The translations under genes were made by a program, and so were the position numbers. Below are positions 10,301 to 22,859 of a DNA stretch of 64,000 nt, in pieces. Positions within the stretch are counted from its first letter, which is position 1. The number at the start of each line of letters is the position of its first letter. This stretch comes from Neurospora tetraspora (Eukaryota > Ascomycota > Sordariomycetes > Sordariales > Sordariaceae): NCBI RefSeq assembly GCF_033439725.1, contig NW_026944391.1, positions 558,001 to 622,000 of the forward strand. Direction: 5' to 3'. Below the pieces are notes generated by a model that worked only from the letters and a program-made list of their open reading frames with translations, was not told where the DNA came from and ran no database searches.

Positions 10301-13300
10301 GTCCAGTACCCCCTTCCTTCCCGGTACCCTTTCCGATCTCATCTGTCAATGTCCCCTCGCTTCCCAGTGTCCCGCTTCCGTCCCGCTGGTGGTCATCAAG
10401 TCCTCTTCGGGGATGGGGAACAATGAACGGCTCTGGGTAGATGTAAAGTCTTATCGGACCTAAGCATCTCTAAAGGTGGGAGAATGATTGGCCAATCACC
10501 GGCATCCAATCGCTATAGAGTATAGAGTGTGAACGCCCTGGTATGAAGCTTCTGGATAAGGAGTAATTCACCGGCTAGGTGAGCGCCCGACTTCTTTTTT
10601 TCCGATGGCGAGGTGTCCCTGCACGAATGGCGGAGATAAAGCTAGATCGTTGCACACTAAAAGTTGTGAGCTTCACTGTACATAAAACCCGTAACTGGTA
10701 GAACATGAGAAAAGGTACACTGACTAGAGGTACTTGATAGTAGTAAGAGCTGCAGTTGTCGTGTCATCCAATAAAAGCAAGACGAGCGCCTGAACCTCTT
10801 TTTGAATACAGCCTCGCCGGTATTTCAAAGCTGCAAAGAAGATAAGTAAGAATAGAAGGACCCGTTGGTGATGACACTGGTGAAGATGCCGAATGATATT
10901 GTCATCTCGGACGTACAACTAATCCAACGAAAGACTTATTTCCTTAGCCATTACCTCATACCAAACTTGTCGAGTTGGATACCGTAGAGCTACGCAGGCC
11001 CTCAAACCGGCACGGTATATGAGGTGATGTCGTCAGAGGTCCTAACATGCTGGGTCCCCGTGCTGTCATCCCATGTCCGTTCGACCATCGGATCGGCCGA
11101 GTTCGTCCGAGCAGACTTGCCAGGTCCTTGTTGACTCCAGTTGTTTAACAGCGATCCGGTTCATCATTGAACCCTTGTAAGATTCAAAGTAAACGTTGTA
11201 GAGGTATTGTGCTCTTGGGATTCGATATTTCGATTTACGCTCTGACGACATTGTGTCGCTCTGCGGCTTTGTTTGGTCGTTGATCGGTAGACCAATCCCT
11301 ATATAAATAGCAGCAGCAGCTTTGGATCGCCATTCTCTGCCCTTCATTCTGGCCCTCGGTGGCCGTTGATCTGGGACTATCTTGACTCCACCTGAGGCTT
11401 TCCAGTTGGAACGGGAGGTTCTCGTGTAACGTGAGTGAACGGGTGATAGTTGCCCACAGGGAGGTAGGTACATAGCTAGTCTCCTAGTGTGCTTCCGTAG
11501 TAGAATATGTGCTCCTGTGTCTCTATGTCGTTCCTGATCTGAGGAGATGGAAGATGTCTTCACGGCAAAGGCCCTTCATACCGAAAACGATACTCAATTC
11601 CTCGCTTCCGGGCATTTGTTCTCGCCTTGGAATCCATTGGCGGTAGCAAAGAAAGTGAGAACTCACAATGTCTATCGTAGATTTGGATTGACTTCTCGAT
11701 TGTCGTCCAGACAATGCATCGCGGCTGCAACATGCCCCTCCTTTCTCCTCGCCAAGGACAACGCACAGCAGTGCTTGTAGGTAAAGATGTGGAATCAGGA
11801 GCAACTCGGTAAGCACGCAATGAGCTGTCAACTTGATGTCTCCTTTACATCTTCTGAGGCTGCCAAATTATGCTAGTTGCTGTTATGTAAAGGTAATGCC
11901 GACAACTACAGCTTGGGTTGATGAAGAAGCAAGAAAGTGCCGCCGACGTCGTCATCATCCCGTCCTGTCTTTACCCCCGTCCTTTGGCCGATAGCGAGCG
12001 TAGGTACTGCGTAAAACCGAGGGGATCACCAAACCCGCTCACCCGGAGGACATGTTGATGGATAGGGGTGACGAATACCTACAGCATAGAATGCAAATCC
12101 ATTTTGGAAGGCTGTGTATGTAGCTGATCGGTTTCATCTGGTTTCCCGGGCCCAGCTCTGGGGATTGCTCCACACATTCCGCAATTTAACGCCCCCGTGG
12201 TACAGGCACTGCATGGAGGAAATATGGAGGGGGTGGAGTTTCTGGGGATCAAAGTCCGGGGTAACCGCTTAACCGCCTTAACAGGTCAAGAGTTTTGCTC
12301 CCGTGACGACGGATCCCCCAAGGCTCAACACCATGATTTCCCCTTTGGAAACCCAAGCCCATGTGCCTCACGGGCTGTCCGGTTTTGCCGGGGCGAGAGG
12401 TGCCAAACCACTGCGAACCACTTGTCGTGAGTTGCTTGTTGCTTGCTGACTGCCGGTACAACCAACAGGTCACGAGCATCTCCATATCTCCATTCATATA
12501 CTTGGGGCGGGTTTCAGTTGTCAAAGGCGGGGTAAGCCAGCTCGGGGGATTGGGTATGTACTTCCAAATGTGCATCTTGAATGGCCCCCGTTCAGATGTG
12601 GGAGCTGCCGGCTGTCGATGATGCCCGGGCTGTAAAAGCCTGGTTCGAGACTAACAATTAAACACGGTATTGACGTTTGACGGGCTCGCCGGGCGGAGCC
12701 ATGATGGCAGCCATGAAGGGAGATCCTTTCTTGAAGCGGGAGAAGTCGGAACAATGCAAGTGGTTGTTGCTTGAGCATGCTTGGATACGTCGGCAGGTGT
12801 CATGCTCGTTCATCATATCACGTGCCATGTGTGTAAATGCTGAATTGCCGAGTTGATTGCATGTCGTCTTCGGTTTCTGGAAGGAATTGAATTTGGAAAC
12901 GGAAGAGGAAGTGTCGATTGTCCAAGCGAGGCCGGGGGCGAGGCTGTTCCCCTGGTTTGTACCTGTCCAGTGGTTCCTTCCTTCTAGACTCCCAGGTACC
13001 GGTACATTACAGGTGGAGAATCTGCCCTGTGCTTGAAGAATCGAGGGGCGACCAATGAGACGCTGTCACCGAGTGCCATCCAAGGTTGAAATTGAAATTT
13101 CCTTCTGGATGGTCCTGATGACCAAAACGACCTTTTTCGAGTACCACTGTACACCCCCATGACGGTCCGAAGCGCGGGGGTTGCCGCGCGACGTGATGGC
13201 CTGGATTTGAAGAAGCTTTTCACAAGTTACAGGCACGGGGGGGCGCGCTTTGAAAATGTCGACTTATCCGCCCGATTTTCGTCCCGTCTGTGCTGGTGCA

Positions 13301-15486
13301 GTGCGGGGGTCGCAAGGGACGGCGTTCCGGAATAACTCGAGATCGGGGTTGTCGTCGTTGAAAGTCAATGTGTCCAACCAACCTGACTTCCCGGTGTAGG
13401 CCGGAACTTATAGACCGGTGAGGAGCAAAGAGGTGACCAAAGGGCCTTGACAAGTTGACGGATTCAAGAACCCGCGGACGACCCGACCAAGAGATTGAAT
13501 TGAGCAAAGAAGCATGGAAGCCCTGGACCGAGGACCGAGTCAATAAATGAAAGCATGAAACCAATGCTCATTTCATGGACGCTTGGACACAAACTCCCGT
13601 CCGCTTTTGACTACAAGAAAAACAGCCGTTGAGAAGCCGAACAAGGTCACACGGGCCTTGTGTGCCTTACCTATTGCCCCCTGTCCGCTTCATTCCATTC
13701 CAGCCGGGCCATCCAGAACACTTCAGCGTGGTGAAGCGGGCCAACCGCAAGCCTCCGTCATTCTCAGGTGGCCCTGAGGCTCACCCAACAATGTCCGCCG
13801 TGTCCGCGTTATCCCCCAGAAAACTTCAAAGCGCCCTTCTCACCAGGCCATCTCACCTTAAAGACACTCGTTACCGGAAATTGCTTCATCAGATCTCGGG
13901 CTCGCCTTTGAGAGCACGCTTGCTTGGGCTTGTTTTCTTTGCAGACCGCCTCCGCTGCCGTTGTCTTTCTTTTCTCGAGGTTCGGCAGCACACGGAACAG
14001 AGCAGCATTGGGCATGGTTTTTTTTTTCTTGCCTAGCTCGTTTTTCAACCTGGAACCCCTGCTCCATGCCGAAGTCGTCCCCCAATCGCGAATCCCCGAG
14101 TGACTCTGGCAGGCTTTTTTGGCCGCTGTACCCCGGTACTTGCTGGGAATTGTAATTTCCCATCTCTCTTCCCCAGATTGTTAAGGTGAGGTTGATTCAC
14201 CACGGTGACCAGCACTCAACACACCTCATGCCCTTCCATGAGTCTCGAAAAGTATAGACGAGGCTGGAAATGAGTTGTTGAGCACTGGACGAGCTAACCT
14301 CACTAACTCGAGGCCCAGAGAGGATCAAAAAGAACCGTGTACCCTTGAAAGGTCTGCGGTTGTCGATAGGAGTGGTTCTCTGAACGCCTTCCACGTCCAT
14401 TGGATGTCAAACTACTATGCCATGTAGCTGCCTGGTTCCGCGCTCATTTTCTGTACGAATCACATCCCACATTGCAGAAAAGTAAGGTAAGTCGAGCACC
14501 TAGAGCTCGGTCTGTATAACATGCCGTCGTCACAAACAGGTGTCGAGTGCCCATCGACAGCCTGTAGCTCTGCCATGCTGCCATCATCTTGGTCATCATC
14601 CGTCGTATGGCCGAATTGTGCGACCGGTCGCGTACGTTTGATGACAAGCCGTCTATGGTATAAAGCAGACATGCCACCCTCGACGTACCGACTCCTCGAC
14701 AGAACAGTGTCGGCGGCAGAACCCCCATGCTCTGGCAACCTCAGCGCGACCTTGGTTGCCAGACTTGTGAGGTGAAGTGTACTTGCCCGCAGTAATGGTA
14801 CCCCCAAACAACAACAACACACGCCCCCCGTCGACCAAGCAGCGACGAGCCCCTCCCACTGTGTCTGCCCCCGACCCAACCATCCCACGTTCTCAGGTTC
14901 TGGTTGACAGGGGCGGCCGGACAAGGGCCTGCCTACCACGGACGACCACGGGCATTCGATACCCACACCCGCTTAACCGTTTATAGTGCCTTTTCACTTA
15001 ACTACACCCAACTTCCCTTCACACTCCGGTGGACCGGTCACCACACACCTCGCTGCACACCCTTTCAAAGGAACACCCTTTCAAACCTCCCTTGCGCAAA
15101 CTCCTCCCCCTCTGGCCTTCCCGAACCCGGTGCGCTCACTGCTTGAGCTTCTCTTGTTTCGTTGTCTTTTTTCTTGCCCTTGGATCCCCGCTAGTCCACC
15201 GTTACCTTAGCAGCCTGTCACCCGTGCCAGCCTTGCCCCGTCGTTTCGCGACATGCCCATGTCCCATCTCGATTGACGGCGCTATTCTTGCACTACTCGC
15301 CCTCTTTGTTCGCGAGACTCGCTACGAAACCAACACCAAAGCGACGACAACCCAAATCTTGCGCCGAGACCCGACCTTGTCACCTCCTGTTCTCGGGATA
15401 CTTATGAAGCACTTTTCTAGTCGCACGTTGGAGAAGGATTGAGAAGGTGGCTTGCAGGTCACCAGGAATTTTCAGAATTTTCAGCC
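7314..15486. other. 8.2-kb gene-free region upstream of the Reg1-like gene
   Basis: No frame here looks like a real protein; the longest frames (for example 9618-10349 minus) have atypical composition and no recognisable domain. Visible structure is limited to microsatellites: (GGAT)n at 7333-7354, (GAT)n at 7820-7842 and (GATA)n at about 9084-9113. The last 500 bp is pyrimidine-rich, leader-like, and contains two short upstream ORFs (15253-15276 and 15404-15442). It probably contains the Reg1-like promoter and possibly non-coding transcripts. Confidence 0.5.
15253..15442 (+). promoter_or_regulatory. two short uORFs in the Reg1-like leader
   Basis: The presumed 5' leader contains a 7-codon uORF (ATG 15253, stop ending 15276) and a 12-codon uORF (ATG 15404, stop ending 15442). 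The second ends 44 nt before the main ATG. Such uORFs commonly lower or condition translation of fungal regulators. Whether they lie in the mature transcript is unknown. Confidence 0.4.
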
Positions 15487-17288
15487 ATGGCCGTCGTCAT
15501 CACGTCCGAAGACGATACGTTTTTCGGGTCGCCCTTGCGTCGATCGCAGTCGCAGCCCAAGTTCAACACAAAACGCTCGGGTTTCCACACGTCGGCGTCA
15601 ACGTCGAGGCTCAGCGACATCTATCACCACTCGTCAAAGGCCTTCGACCACTCGACCCCGTCTTCTTCGGCGCCTTCTTCCCCTCGCGCCATTCACCTCG
15701 AATCATCCGAGCTGTCGGATTCTTCTACGCCTGTCACGAACCCTTCTCTCACCTCGGACAGCGATGACGAAGATATTCTAGAAGCTGCGATTTCGAGGAG
15801 AGGCTTTGGGGGCCGCCTGCCTCGTTATGAGGAGGATGTCGGTTATTTCAACCATGTGGAGCATGCGGGACCCCCACCCAGTCCGCGAACCGATCAGTCG
15901 TACACTTCCTCGCCGTCTGGAAACGATACGTCTACTCCCACCTCGCGACCCGAGTCTCCGGAGCTTGTTTATGAAAGGGCTGAGGACGATATGGCGATCA
16001 AGATACAGCCTTCCAGACATGTGGACTATCTCTCGCACAACTGGCGCGAGGAGGACATTTGGTCGTCTTGGAAGCTTATTGTTGCCAAAAGGGGAGATTA
16101 TGCCAACTCGGCTCGGCTAGAGAATGCTTCTTGGAGGACATGGATGAAGTCTAAGAACAACCTCGGCACCGTTTCTCCGGAAACGTTGAACTGGTATGTT
16201 CTCCGGCTGGTTTCCCCCCCAGGTCACGTTCTGGGTAACTGACAATTCACAGGCTGAAAGATTGCGATGTGACATGGCTATACGGGCCCTTGCAGACTGG
16301 TCCTTCGATAGACTCCAACAACTCGAGCAACAACAGCGCAAGGATGTCCAAGACCAACTCCTTCGCAAAAAAGCCCATCTTGAAAAAGAGGAGCATGTCG
16401 GAGCTCATGCTTCATAGATCTCTCTCCGCGTCCTCACTCGTCAAACAGGCGGCGGCAGCCGTACAAGCACAACAGAAAGGAGTCCTCAAGAAGACTGGTT
16501 TTCGACGACCTGGTCTAGACCGAGCCAACACCGATTTTGTCACCTTCCCATTCTCGTCTCGCGGCCTCAGCAATGACAACAGTCTGTTTCCGACAGCCGT
16601 GTCTTCCGGTCTCGTATCTCCTAGCGGTGAGCGGAAGCATATCCACTTCAACGAGCAGGTAGCACAGTGCATTGCTGTGGAAATCAAAGGGGATGACGAT
16701 GACGACGACGTCGAGCCCGAAATCAACTACAACAGCGATTCGGATGACGACGCAATCATGATGAAGCGGACCAAAGGGAAGAAGCTGAGACCTGTGTTGA
16801 AAAAGACAAAAAGTCACAGCCACAGCGGTGGAGAGAGCAGGACAATTGCCATGCTGCCCTCCACCACCCTCAAGTATCGGGAGGACACCCCCGAACCAAC
16901 GGAATCGGCCATGAAGCACAGCACAGGTGTGTTTAGGGGAACAGTACTGTCCCCTTCTTCATCTCAGGAGACGTTACGTCCGGCCAAGAAGTCCGGCAGA
17001 TTCTTTGTTGACAGCGATGACGAGGAGGATGAAGACGACGAACCGACGTCAAACTGGTCCTCTGCGAAATCCACGGAAGGCTCGCTCGGCGGGCTCCGTC
17101 GTTCAACTTCGTCTGCCAGTCTTTCGAAAGAACCAGCTGGCATGAGGAGAACCGAGTCGGGCATGTTCATGCCATACGAGCAAGGCGAAAACTCGAACAG
17201 TGAAGGCCTTTTAGGCCGGGTCATTGATACGGTAAATACGGCCAGGGACATAGTCCACGTTATCTGGAACGTTGGGTGGAAGAGATAA
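15487..17288 (+). CDS. Reg1-like PP1 regulatory subunit (DUF1752/GATA-like domain)
   Basis: Probable regulatory subunit that directs type-1 protein phosphatase (Glc7) to substrates in glucose repression, in the Reg1/Reg2 family. Two exons (15487-16193, 16253-17288) encode 580 residues. The N-terminal 180 residues are Ser/Pro-rich and disordered. Residues about 184-250 form the fungal DUF1752 (AreA GATA-like) domain, with HNWREEDIWSSWK and SWRTWMKSKNNL; the intron interrupts it at the Trp before LKDCDVTWLYGPL. The PP1-docking RVxF-type motif KHIHF is at residues 364-368, inside KHIHFNEQV, a hallmark of Reg1 proteins. Several acidic Asp runs follow, and a conserved segment ending in an aromatic, basic tail closes the protein. 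Start context is AGCCATGG. The assignment rests on both motifs together. Confidence 0.85.
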
Positions 17289-18774
17289 TCTACCACTTGG
17301 CTAGACCACTCTTATTAACCAATCCATTTTCCAGAAGGAGGCCACGGCGAACAACCTGAACTCGCAACGATTTCGACTCGGCTGAAGTTCTTCAACTTAT
17401 AAACAAGAACACAAAACAAATCCGCTCGATGGGCTACCATCCAAACATGGCATCTGATGCCAGCGCATGGCGCGCAAAAGTGGATCCGCAACAACGACCA
17501 CGACGACGACCTGCCTACATCATTATTCCGAAGCGGCAACAACCGCAGATATACCCCGGAAGGTCTCGAGGGATCTTCCGGTTGCATTGATCACGACAAC
17601 GCGAAAGCATGCATTGGCCATGGTGTTATAGGGTTACTTTAATGGTACTTGGTTTTTTTGTTCTTTTTTATTCTCCATTTACCCCTTTCTTTTTCAAAAG
17701 CCACTCGGTTCAGAGTTGGCAGAGCCTGGCGCAGGGAGGAGTGGACTAGGTGTTCGTCATATCGATCGTCAAACAGTCAATGCCACTTTCCGAGTTGTGT
17801 CTTGCTTCGTGTCTGACTATGGGTTTGGTTCGGCTTGGATTCGGTTTTTCCGGTAACGGGTTGAGGAGGCTTATACCGCAGGCTTTTCGAATTTTTACTT
17901 GGCTTTGCTTTGGTGTTGGGGAAAGACAAAAATTTGCAGAGGGGAGAAAAACAAGATTTGCGCTTTGAGCGCTTGGATATTGATTGCTCCTTGCCCTCAG
18001 GCGGAGAAGTGAAGCTGATATGGTCGGGAAATCAGCTCGCAGGACCTGGGGGTGGCGTTCGAGCGCCAGGTGCATTTCCACGGCGTTGGACGGAGAAAGC
18101 AAAAGGAAAGAAAAGCGCGTCTGGTCCTGTCTTGCGCGTCAGCTCATCCTAACATTCATACCCCTATCCATATCACGGCGGCGCAAGAAATGGTGGAAGC
18201 ATTCTTATGACCGGACCGGTCCTTCGTGGGGAGCGAGGGTTAGTTATGTGGCTGAGAGTAATTGAAACACCACTGTACATCATGTGCATAGTAGTAAACA
18301 AAGATCCTTGGCCATAAGTAAATTTCGAACTGCGGTCATCTTCATGAAATGCTGATATTCAATGCCGTACCACTCAACACGGCATTCGATGCCAAGACAG
18401 TACAAAGGTACCTCATGTGCTGCCAGCTGGCGGGGCCGCCCGCCCAAGCTGATGAACACGTGCGTGGGGAGCTGCCTGGTTGGTGGGCACCTGCGTGTAG
18501 GGAGCTCCAAACTGCCCGCCTTCCACTTGCTACCCACTGCCGCTGACGCCGCCGTAGCTGCTACCTTGCCAGGCTAACAACAGTGACACTGACAACCCAT
18601 TCAACGTCAACATCATCACCATCATCTCAACCAGTCGTCCAACTTCCGTCGTCCTCCCCGCCGAACGTCTCTCTCCCTCGCAACCATCTATAGCTTCCCG
18701 ACCGTCTTTGGGAACCGCCGAACCCCACACCGAACATCGAACCCTCCTCCATTTAAACAAGTTAATCGACCATC
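17289..18774. other. spacer between Reg1-like gene and pre2
   Basis: A 1.5-kb tandem spacer with no convincing gene. It should contain the 3' UTR of the Reg1-like gene and the pre2 promoter. The last 200 bp before pre2 is C/A/T-rich and leader-like. Confidence 0.5.
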
Positions 18775-19832
18775 ATGGATGCGCTTGTCGCAAGGTACAG
18801 CCGTCCGGCTTACCAGCAGAATGAGCTCTTCTCGGAAGAGGAACAGCAAGACCTTTGCGAAACCCAGCCTCCTTTGTCTCTCAAGTTCGCCATGCCTCCA
18901 GTAGCTCATGTTCGTCTCTCCCTGTTTGCCTTCCTCCTCTCAGTACCCCTCGCAGTACCCCTCCGGCCTCATCTCTCTTCCTGTTTGCCCTATCCTAGCT
19001 AGCCAGACCCCGTCGATGACGGGCCACGACGACGACGACGACGACGATGATGATGATAGTGATAATAAGCTAACTTGTTCACCCACAACAGCCCTCCTCC
19101 TGGCTCCGCGCCGCAACCGACGACCGCGCCAACCCTTCGTGCCCCATCAAGATCGCCCACGGCACGACCACACTCGCCTTCCGGTTCCAGGGCGGCATCA
19201 TCGTGGCGACGGACTCTCGCGCGACCGCCGGCAACTGGATCGCCTCGCAAACAGTCAAGAAGGTGATCGAGATCAACAGCGACCTGCTGGGCACCATGGC
19301 GGGCGGCGCGGCCGACTGCCAGTACTGGCTGGCGTGGCTGGGCATGCAGTGCCGGCTGCACGAGCTGCGGCACAAGCGCCGCATCAGTGTCGCGGCGGCC
19401 TCCAAGATCCTGGCCAACCTGGTGTACCAGTACAAGGGCATGGGCCTGTCCATGGGCACCATGTGCGCCGGCGTCACCAAGGAGGAAGGGCCCGCGCTTT
19501 ACTACATTGATTCGGACGGCACCCGGCTGGCGGGTAACCTGTTCTGCGTCGGATCCGGTCAGACTTTTGCCTATGGCGTCCTGGATGCCGAGTACAGATA
19601 CGACCTGACGACGGAGGAGGCGCTCGAGCTGGGCAGCAGGAGCATTTTGGCCGCTACACATCGTGATGCCTACTCTGGTGGCTTCATCAACTTGTACCAC
19701 GTCAAGGAGTCGGGATGGGAGAAGCACGGCTTCAACGACACGAACCCTATCTTCTGGAAGACCAAGCTGGAGAAGGGCGAGTTTAGCAACGTCACGAGCG
19801 ACTTCAACGAGGATGTTTCGACCCGCGTTTAA
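18775..19832 (+). CDS. pre2: 20S proteasome subunit beta-5 (chymotrypsin-like), Pre2
   Basis: Pre2 carries the chymotrypsin-like active site of the 20S proteasome, located in nucleus and cytosol. Two exons (18775-18909, 19092-19832) encode 291 residues. A propeptide of about 69 residues precedes the processing site Gly|Thr in [11 protein letters not shown], giving mature Thr1 at residue 70. The catalytic partners Asp17 (in [12 protein letters not shown]) and Lys33 (in TVKKVIEIN) are present. The intron removes an unrelated stretch and joins ...PPVAH to PSSWLRA, restoring the usual propeptide. The protein length is normal for the family. The start ATG has context CATCATGG. It is followed convergently by qri7. 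Confidence 0.94.
18910..19091 (+). other. pre2 intron with GAC/GAT triplet run
   Basis: This 182-nt intron is long for this window. It has a GTTCGT donor, an ACAACAG acceptor, and a (GAC)n(GAT)n run at about 19026-19056. Confidence 0.75.
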
Positions 19833-20351
19833 GGAAGGAAGGGGACGACGGATGGGGGTAGTGAATATGGCTTGACTGACCCGGACTGAATGGACGGATG
19901 TTAGTGAGGCATGGGCACTTGGCCAGGAGCAGCATACTACACATAATGAAGAAACGATATGAGCCTCGAATGTGTGTCGCCATAGCATTCTAGATTCTTA
20001 CGGACAACGCGACACTGGAATGAATCAGCTTAACAAGGCCATATTGCCTACTTTATACGTATGTGAAACTATTGTACAAGAAGGGGTGATGGACATCAAA
20101 GTCCTGACCAAGTCTAATACGCACGCTTGATGGATCATGGCCCCTTTCTAGCCATATCCCTATACATAATGATACACCCTACGCTTCTGACTGCCGCTAT
20201 CATACAGATGAACTTTTATTACACACAAGACAAAAGCAAAAAGTCCCAACGCCCCAAACACCCCATCACCCATGCACACAGCACACTGTTCTTTCTCAAC
20301 GTAGCAGTCCCGATACTCCCGGCGGGTTAATCCTGCCCGTACGGTTCCGGC
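19833..20351. other. convergent spacer pre2/qri7
   Basis: The 3' ends of pre2 (+) and qri7 (-) face each other across 519 bp. It holds both 3' UTRs; I see no other structure. Confidence 0.5.
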
Positions 20352-22220
20352 TTAAGAGGAACGCCTCACATAAAACGGTTTCTCCTCCGTCCCCAAGATG
20401 CCGCCCTGCTCGCCCGTCGAACTCATGCTCCACTTCTTAATCGGCAGCATGTCCAACTTGCTCACCCAACCCGCCCTCCACATCTCCGACCCCGTCCACG
20501 CAATCATGGCCGCGTTGTCCGTACACAGGTGCACAGGGGGAGCCATAATCCGGATGTGTCCGAACCCGCGCACCTCCAGCACGCGACGGAGCACGTGCCG
20601 GAGAAACTGGTTGCTGGCCACGCCGCCCGACACCACGAGCGTCTTGACCTTTTGTGCTTCGCCCGACGTCTTGGCCTGCTGCTGGAGCACCATGACGATG
20701 CGCGAGGCGAGGTGCTCAAAGGCCAGCTGCATGGTCGCGCGCGCCAGGTAGCGGCGCTGCTCCATCTGGTCTTGTTCGTTGAGGGCCGGCGAGAGGAGAG
20801 CGGTCGAAGTGGAAGAGTCTGCGGGTGAGGGAGCCATGTCGTCGGACCCGACTCCGGACCCGGACTCGGCGGGAGAGTCCTCCCGCGAAAGAACCTGGTC
20901 CTGGCAATTCTCGTATGAAGAAAACCCGTCCAGCGAGTCGGCGATGCGCTGCGCTTGCGAGCCGAGACCCGTGAAGTTGTACTCCATCTTCCTAGAGGCG
21001 TACAGAGGCGGCGAGAGGTGCCAGCCGTACGGCGAGTTGTGCTGCTCGATCTCGGCCGCCCGGGTGGCAGGCGGTGTGTACTTGAAGTTGTACTCCCTCT
21101 CGTCGGCACCGGTGGCGAAGCGCGGGAAGGCGAAGCGCTCCAGCGCGGCGGCGTACATGACGTTTTGGCCCGAGTTCAGGACCGAGGGCGGAAGGATCTT
21201 GCGCGCGGCCTTGTCGAGCATGTCGCCTAGCGCGATGTTATCGGTCGTGCACTGGATCAGATGCGACGTCAGGGAGGCCGAGTAGACCAGTTGCGTGTGG
21301 CCGCCCGAGACGAGCAGGTTGAGGTAGGGGTAATCGAGGTTGGCGGTGCGCTGATCAACCTCTTCTTCCTGCTTTTCTGATGCTGCTTTTAGTTCGGGAT
21401 CGACGACCCGTTGTTGGCGTTGTCCCCATGGGGATGATGCGAGGCTGGGAGCAGCGAAGGAGCGGTCTAGAGCGTAGACGAGCTGCGGCGTGAGAGCGTG
21501 GGCTTGCATGTGGTGGACGCCCACGATCGGGATGCCCCAGGCCAACGCCAGACCCTTGGCTACTTCCATGCCGGTGGCCAAGCTGGTGGGCATGCCGGGG
21601 CCGCGGGTGACGGCGATGAGGTCGGGGCTTCTGTACTTCAGTCTGCTAGTTGCGTAAGACGCGTTGCCCCGGGTGCCGTCTTCAGGAAGAGACCGGATGG
21701 CCTCCTCGACCAGGGTTGCGAGGTGCCGCTGGTGCCACTCGACGGCGATGGCCGGGTGGACGCCGCCGAACTGGCGCTGGTCCGACGTGATTTTCTTGTT
21801 GAAGAGTAGGCGGGCCACCATTTCGGGTTTCTCGGTCCTCTCGGTGCTCTCGTAGCTCTGAAGGAGGGCAACGCACGTGTCGTCGCAGGATGTCTCGATG
21901 GCCAAGGTCAGGAGTTCTTTCTGGCGCTTGAACTGCGTGACATGTCCGAGCAGTTTTTCCTGTTCCTGCTTGTGCCGCGGCGGCGCAGGCCTATCCTGAG
22001 CCTTTCTGAGATTGTAGATATGCATGTTTGATGTTGATTCTTGTGTTGATGTTTGAGTGGATGTTGGTGTTGATGTTGGCTCATGAGATGTGCTCATGGC
22101 TCTGGGGGGAGATGCTCGCTTTATATACCGTGGCTGCTGTCGAACATGACTGATGCCCAAACTTGCTCTTGCTGTCCATGCTCGTGGTCCAGCACCGTGG
22201 ACAAGTTGTAGGTTCCTCAT
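20352..22220 (-). CDS. qri7: mitochondrial tRNA t6A threonylcarbamoyltransferase Qri7 (TsaD/Kae1 family)
   Basis: Qri7/OSGEPL1 transfers threonylcarbamoyl from TC-AMP to N6 of A37 in mitochondrial ANN-decoding tRNAs. A single frame encodes 622 residues, longer than yeast Qri7 (about 407) because of Ser/Glu-rich insertions. The N-terminal 45 residues are Arg-rich without acidic residues, a likely mitochondrial presequence; a second Met at 22097 could give a shorter form. Family motifs are ETSCDDTCVALL near residue 110, the metal-binding HHMQAH near residues 236-242, SGGHTQL, and GGVASNQFLRHVL near the C-terminus. These place it in the TsaD/Kae1/Qri7 family. The presequence-like N-terminus favours Qri7 over cytosolic Kae1, which is also normally much shorter. 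Confidence 0.9.
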   Translation of the reverse strand: MRNLQLVHGAGPRAWTARASLGISHVRQQPRYIKRASPPRAMSTSHEPTSTPTSTQTSTQESTSNMHIYNLRKAQDRPAPPRHKQEQEKLLGHVTQFKRQKELLTLAIETSCDDTCVALLQSYESTERTEKPEMVARLLFNKKITSDQRQFGGVHPAIAVEWHQRHLATLVEEAIRSLPEDGTRGNASYATSRLKYRSPDLIAVTRGPGMPTSLATGMEVAKGLALAWGIPIVGVHHMQAHALTPQLVYALDRSFAAPSLASSPWGQRQQRVVDPELKAASEKQEEEVDQRTANLDYPYLNLLVSGGHTQLVYSASLTSHLIQCTTDNIALGDMLDKAARKILPPSVLNSGQNVMYAAALERFAFPRFATGADEREYNFKYTPPATRAAEIEQHNSPYGWHLSPPLYASRKMEYNFTGLGSQAQRIADSLDGFSSYENCQDQVLSREDSPAESGSGVGSDDMAPSPADSSTSTALLSPALNEQDQMEQRRYLARATMQLAFEHLASRIVMVLQQQAKTSGEAQKVKTLVVSGGVASNQFLRHVLRRVLEVRGFGHIRIMAPPVHLCTDNAAMIAWTGSEMWRAGWVSKLDMLPIKKWSMSSTGEQGGILGTEEKPFYVRRSS

Positions 22221-22859
22221 GTTGGTTTATATCGAGTCTTCTTTCCTCTTGGTCGAGTGTCCGCCGTTCGACGCCTGCCAAATCGGGCTTCCGGCCACGA
22301 TGGTGCTCACCTGAGAGCTGGACCGCGCTCACCTAACCTCCAAGTCGAAAGTTCCCAGTAAAGAGCCCAGTGTTAGCCGGCGCAGCAAAAGGTCACTTCC
22401 CGGCCGCAAGCGTTCATCTACTTCAAACCGCAGGAAGTGTTGACGATGGAGTACCTTGATGGGTGAGTTGGTGTTGTTTGAGAAAGAAAAGCCGGGACAC
22501 TCATTTGCAGCTGGCGACGGCCACTGGCCAGCTGTCAGGACCAGGGGGTAAACGCTCCTTCCCCTCTTCCCCATTTCACCTCTAACTTGCCATGTTCATC
22601 AAAGTGTTTTGATTACTGAATAGACTATCACTTCCGCGCATGTTTTGATCTGGTAAATATTCTGCTTGAACAATTCTATGGTATCTTCTTTGTAAGTGGG
22701 TTCACCTGTCTTCCCAACAAACACCTGGTATAGACACATCATCTTTGATGTAAAACTCGAGAAAAAACGAAGACAGAAACATGAAAGCAATGATTTTGAA
22801 ATCCCTGCGCCTAATATGCATTTATAACTCCAAACTCCCCCACTATATCCCTTCCGCGA
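22221..22859. other. spacer qri7 / membrane-protein gene
   Basis: A tandem minus-strand spacer of 639 bp, holding the qri7 promoter and the 3' UTR of the next gene. No repeat or RNA gene was recognised. Confidence 0.5.

Noticed and set aside
9618-10349. 243-codon minus-strand ORF in the gene desert
   Set aside because: No domain, atypical Cys/Tyr/Pro scatter, an overlapping equally long frame, and no start or splice context that favours it.
11066-11563. 165-codon minus-strand ORF
   Set aside because: No recognisable family and composition like random translation. Competing frames overlap.
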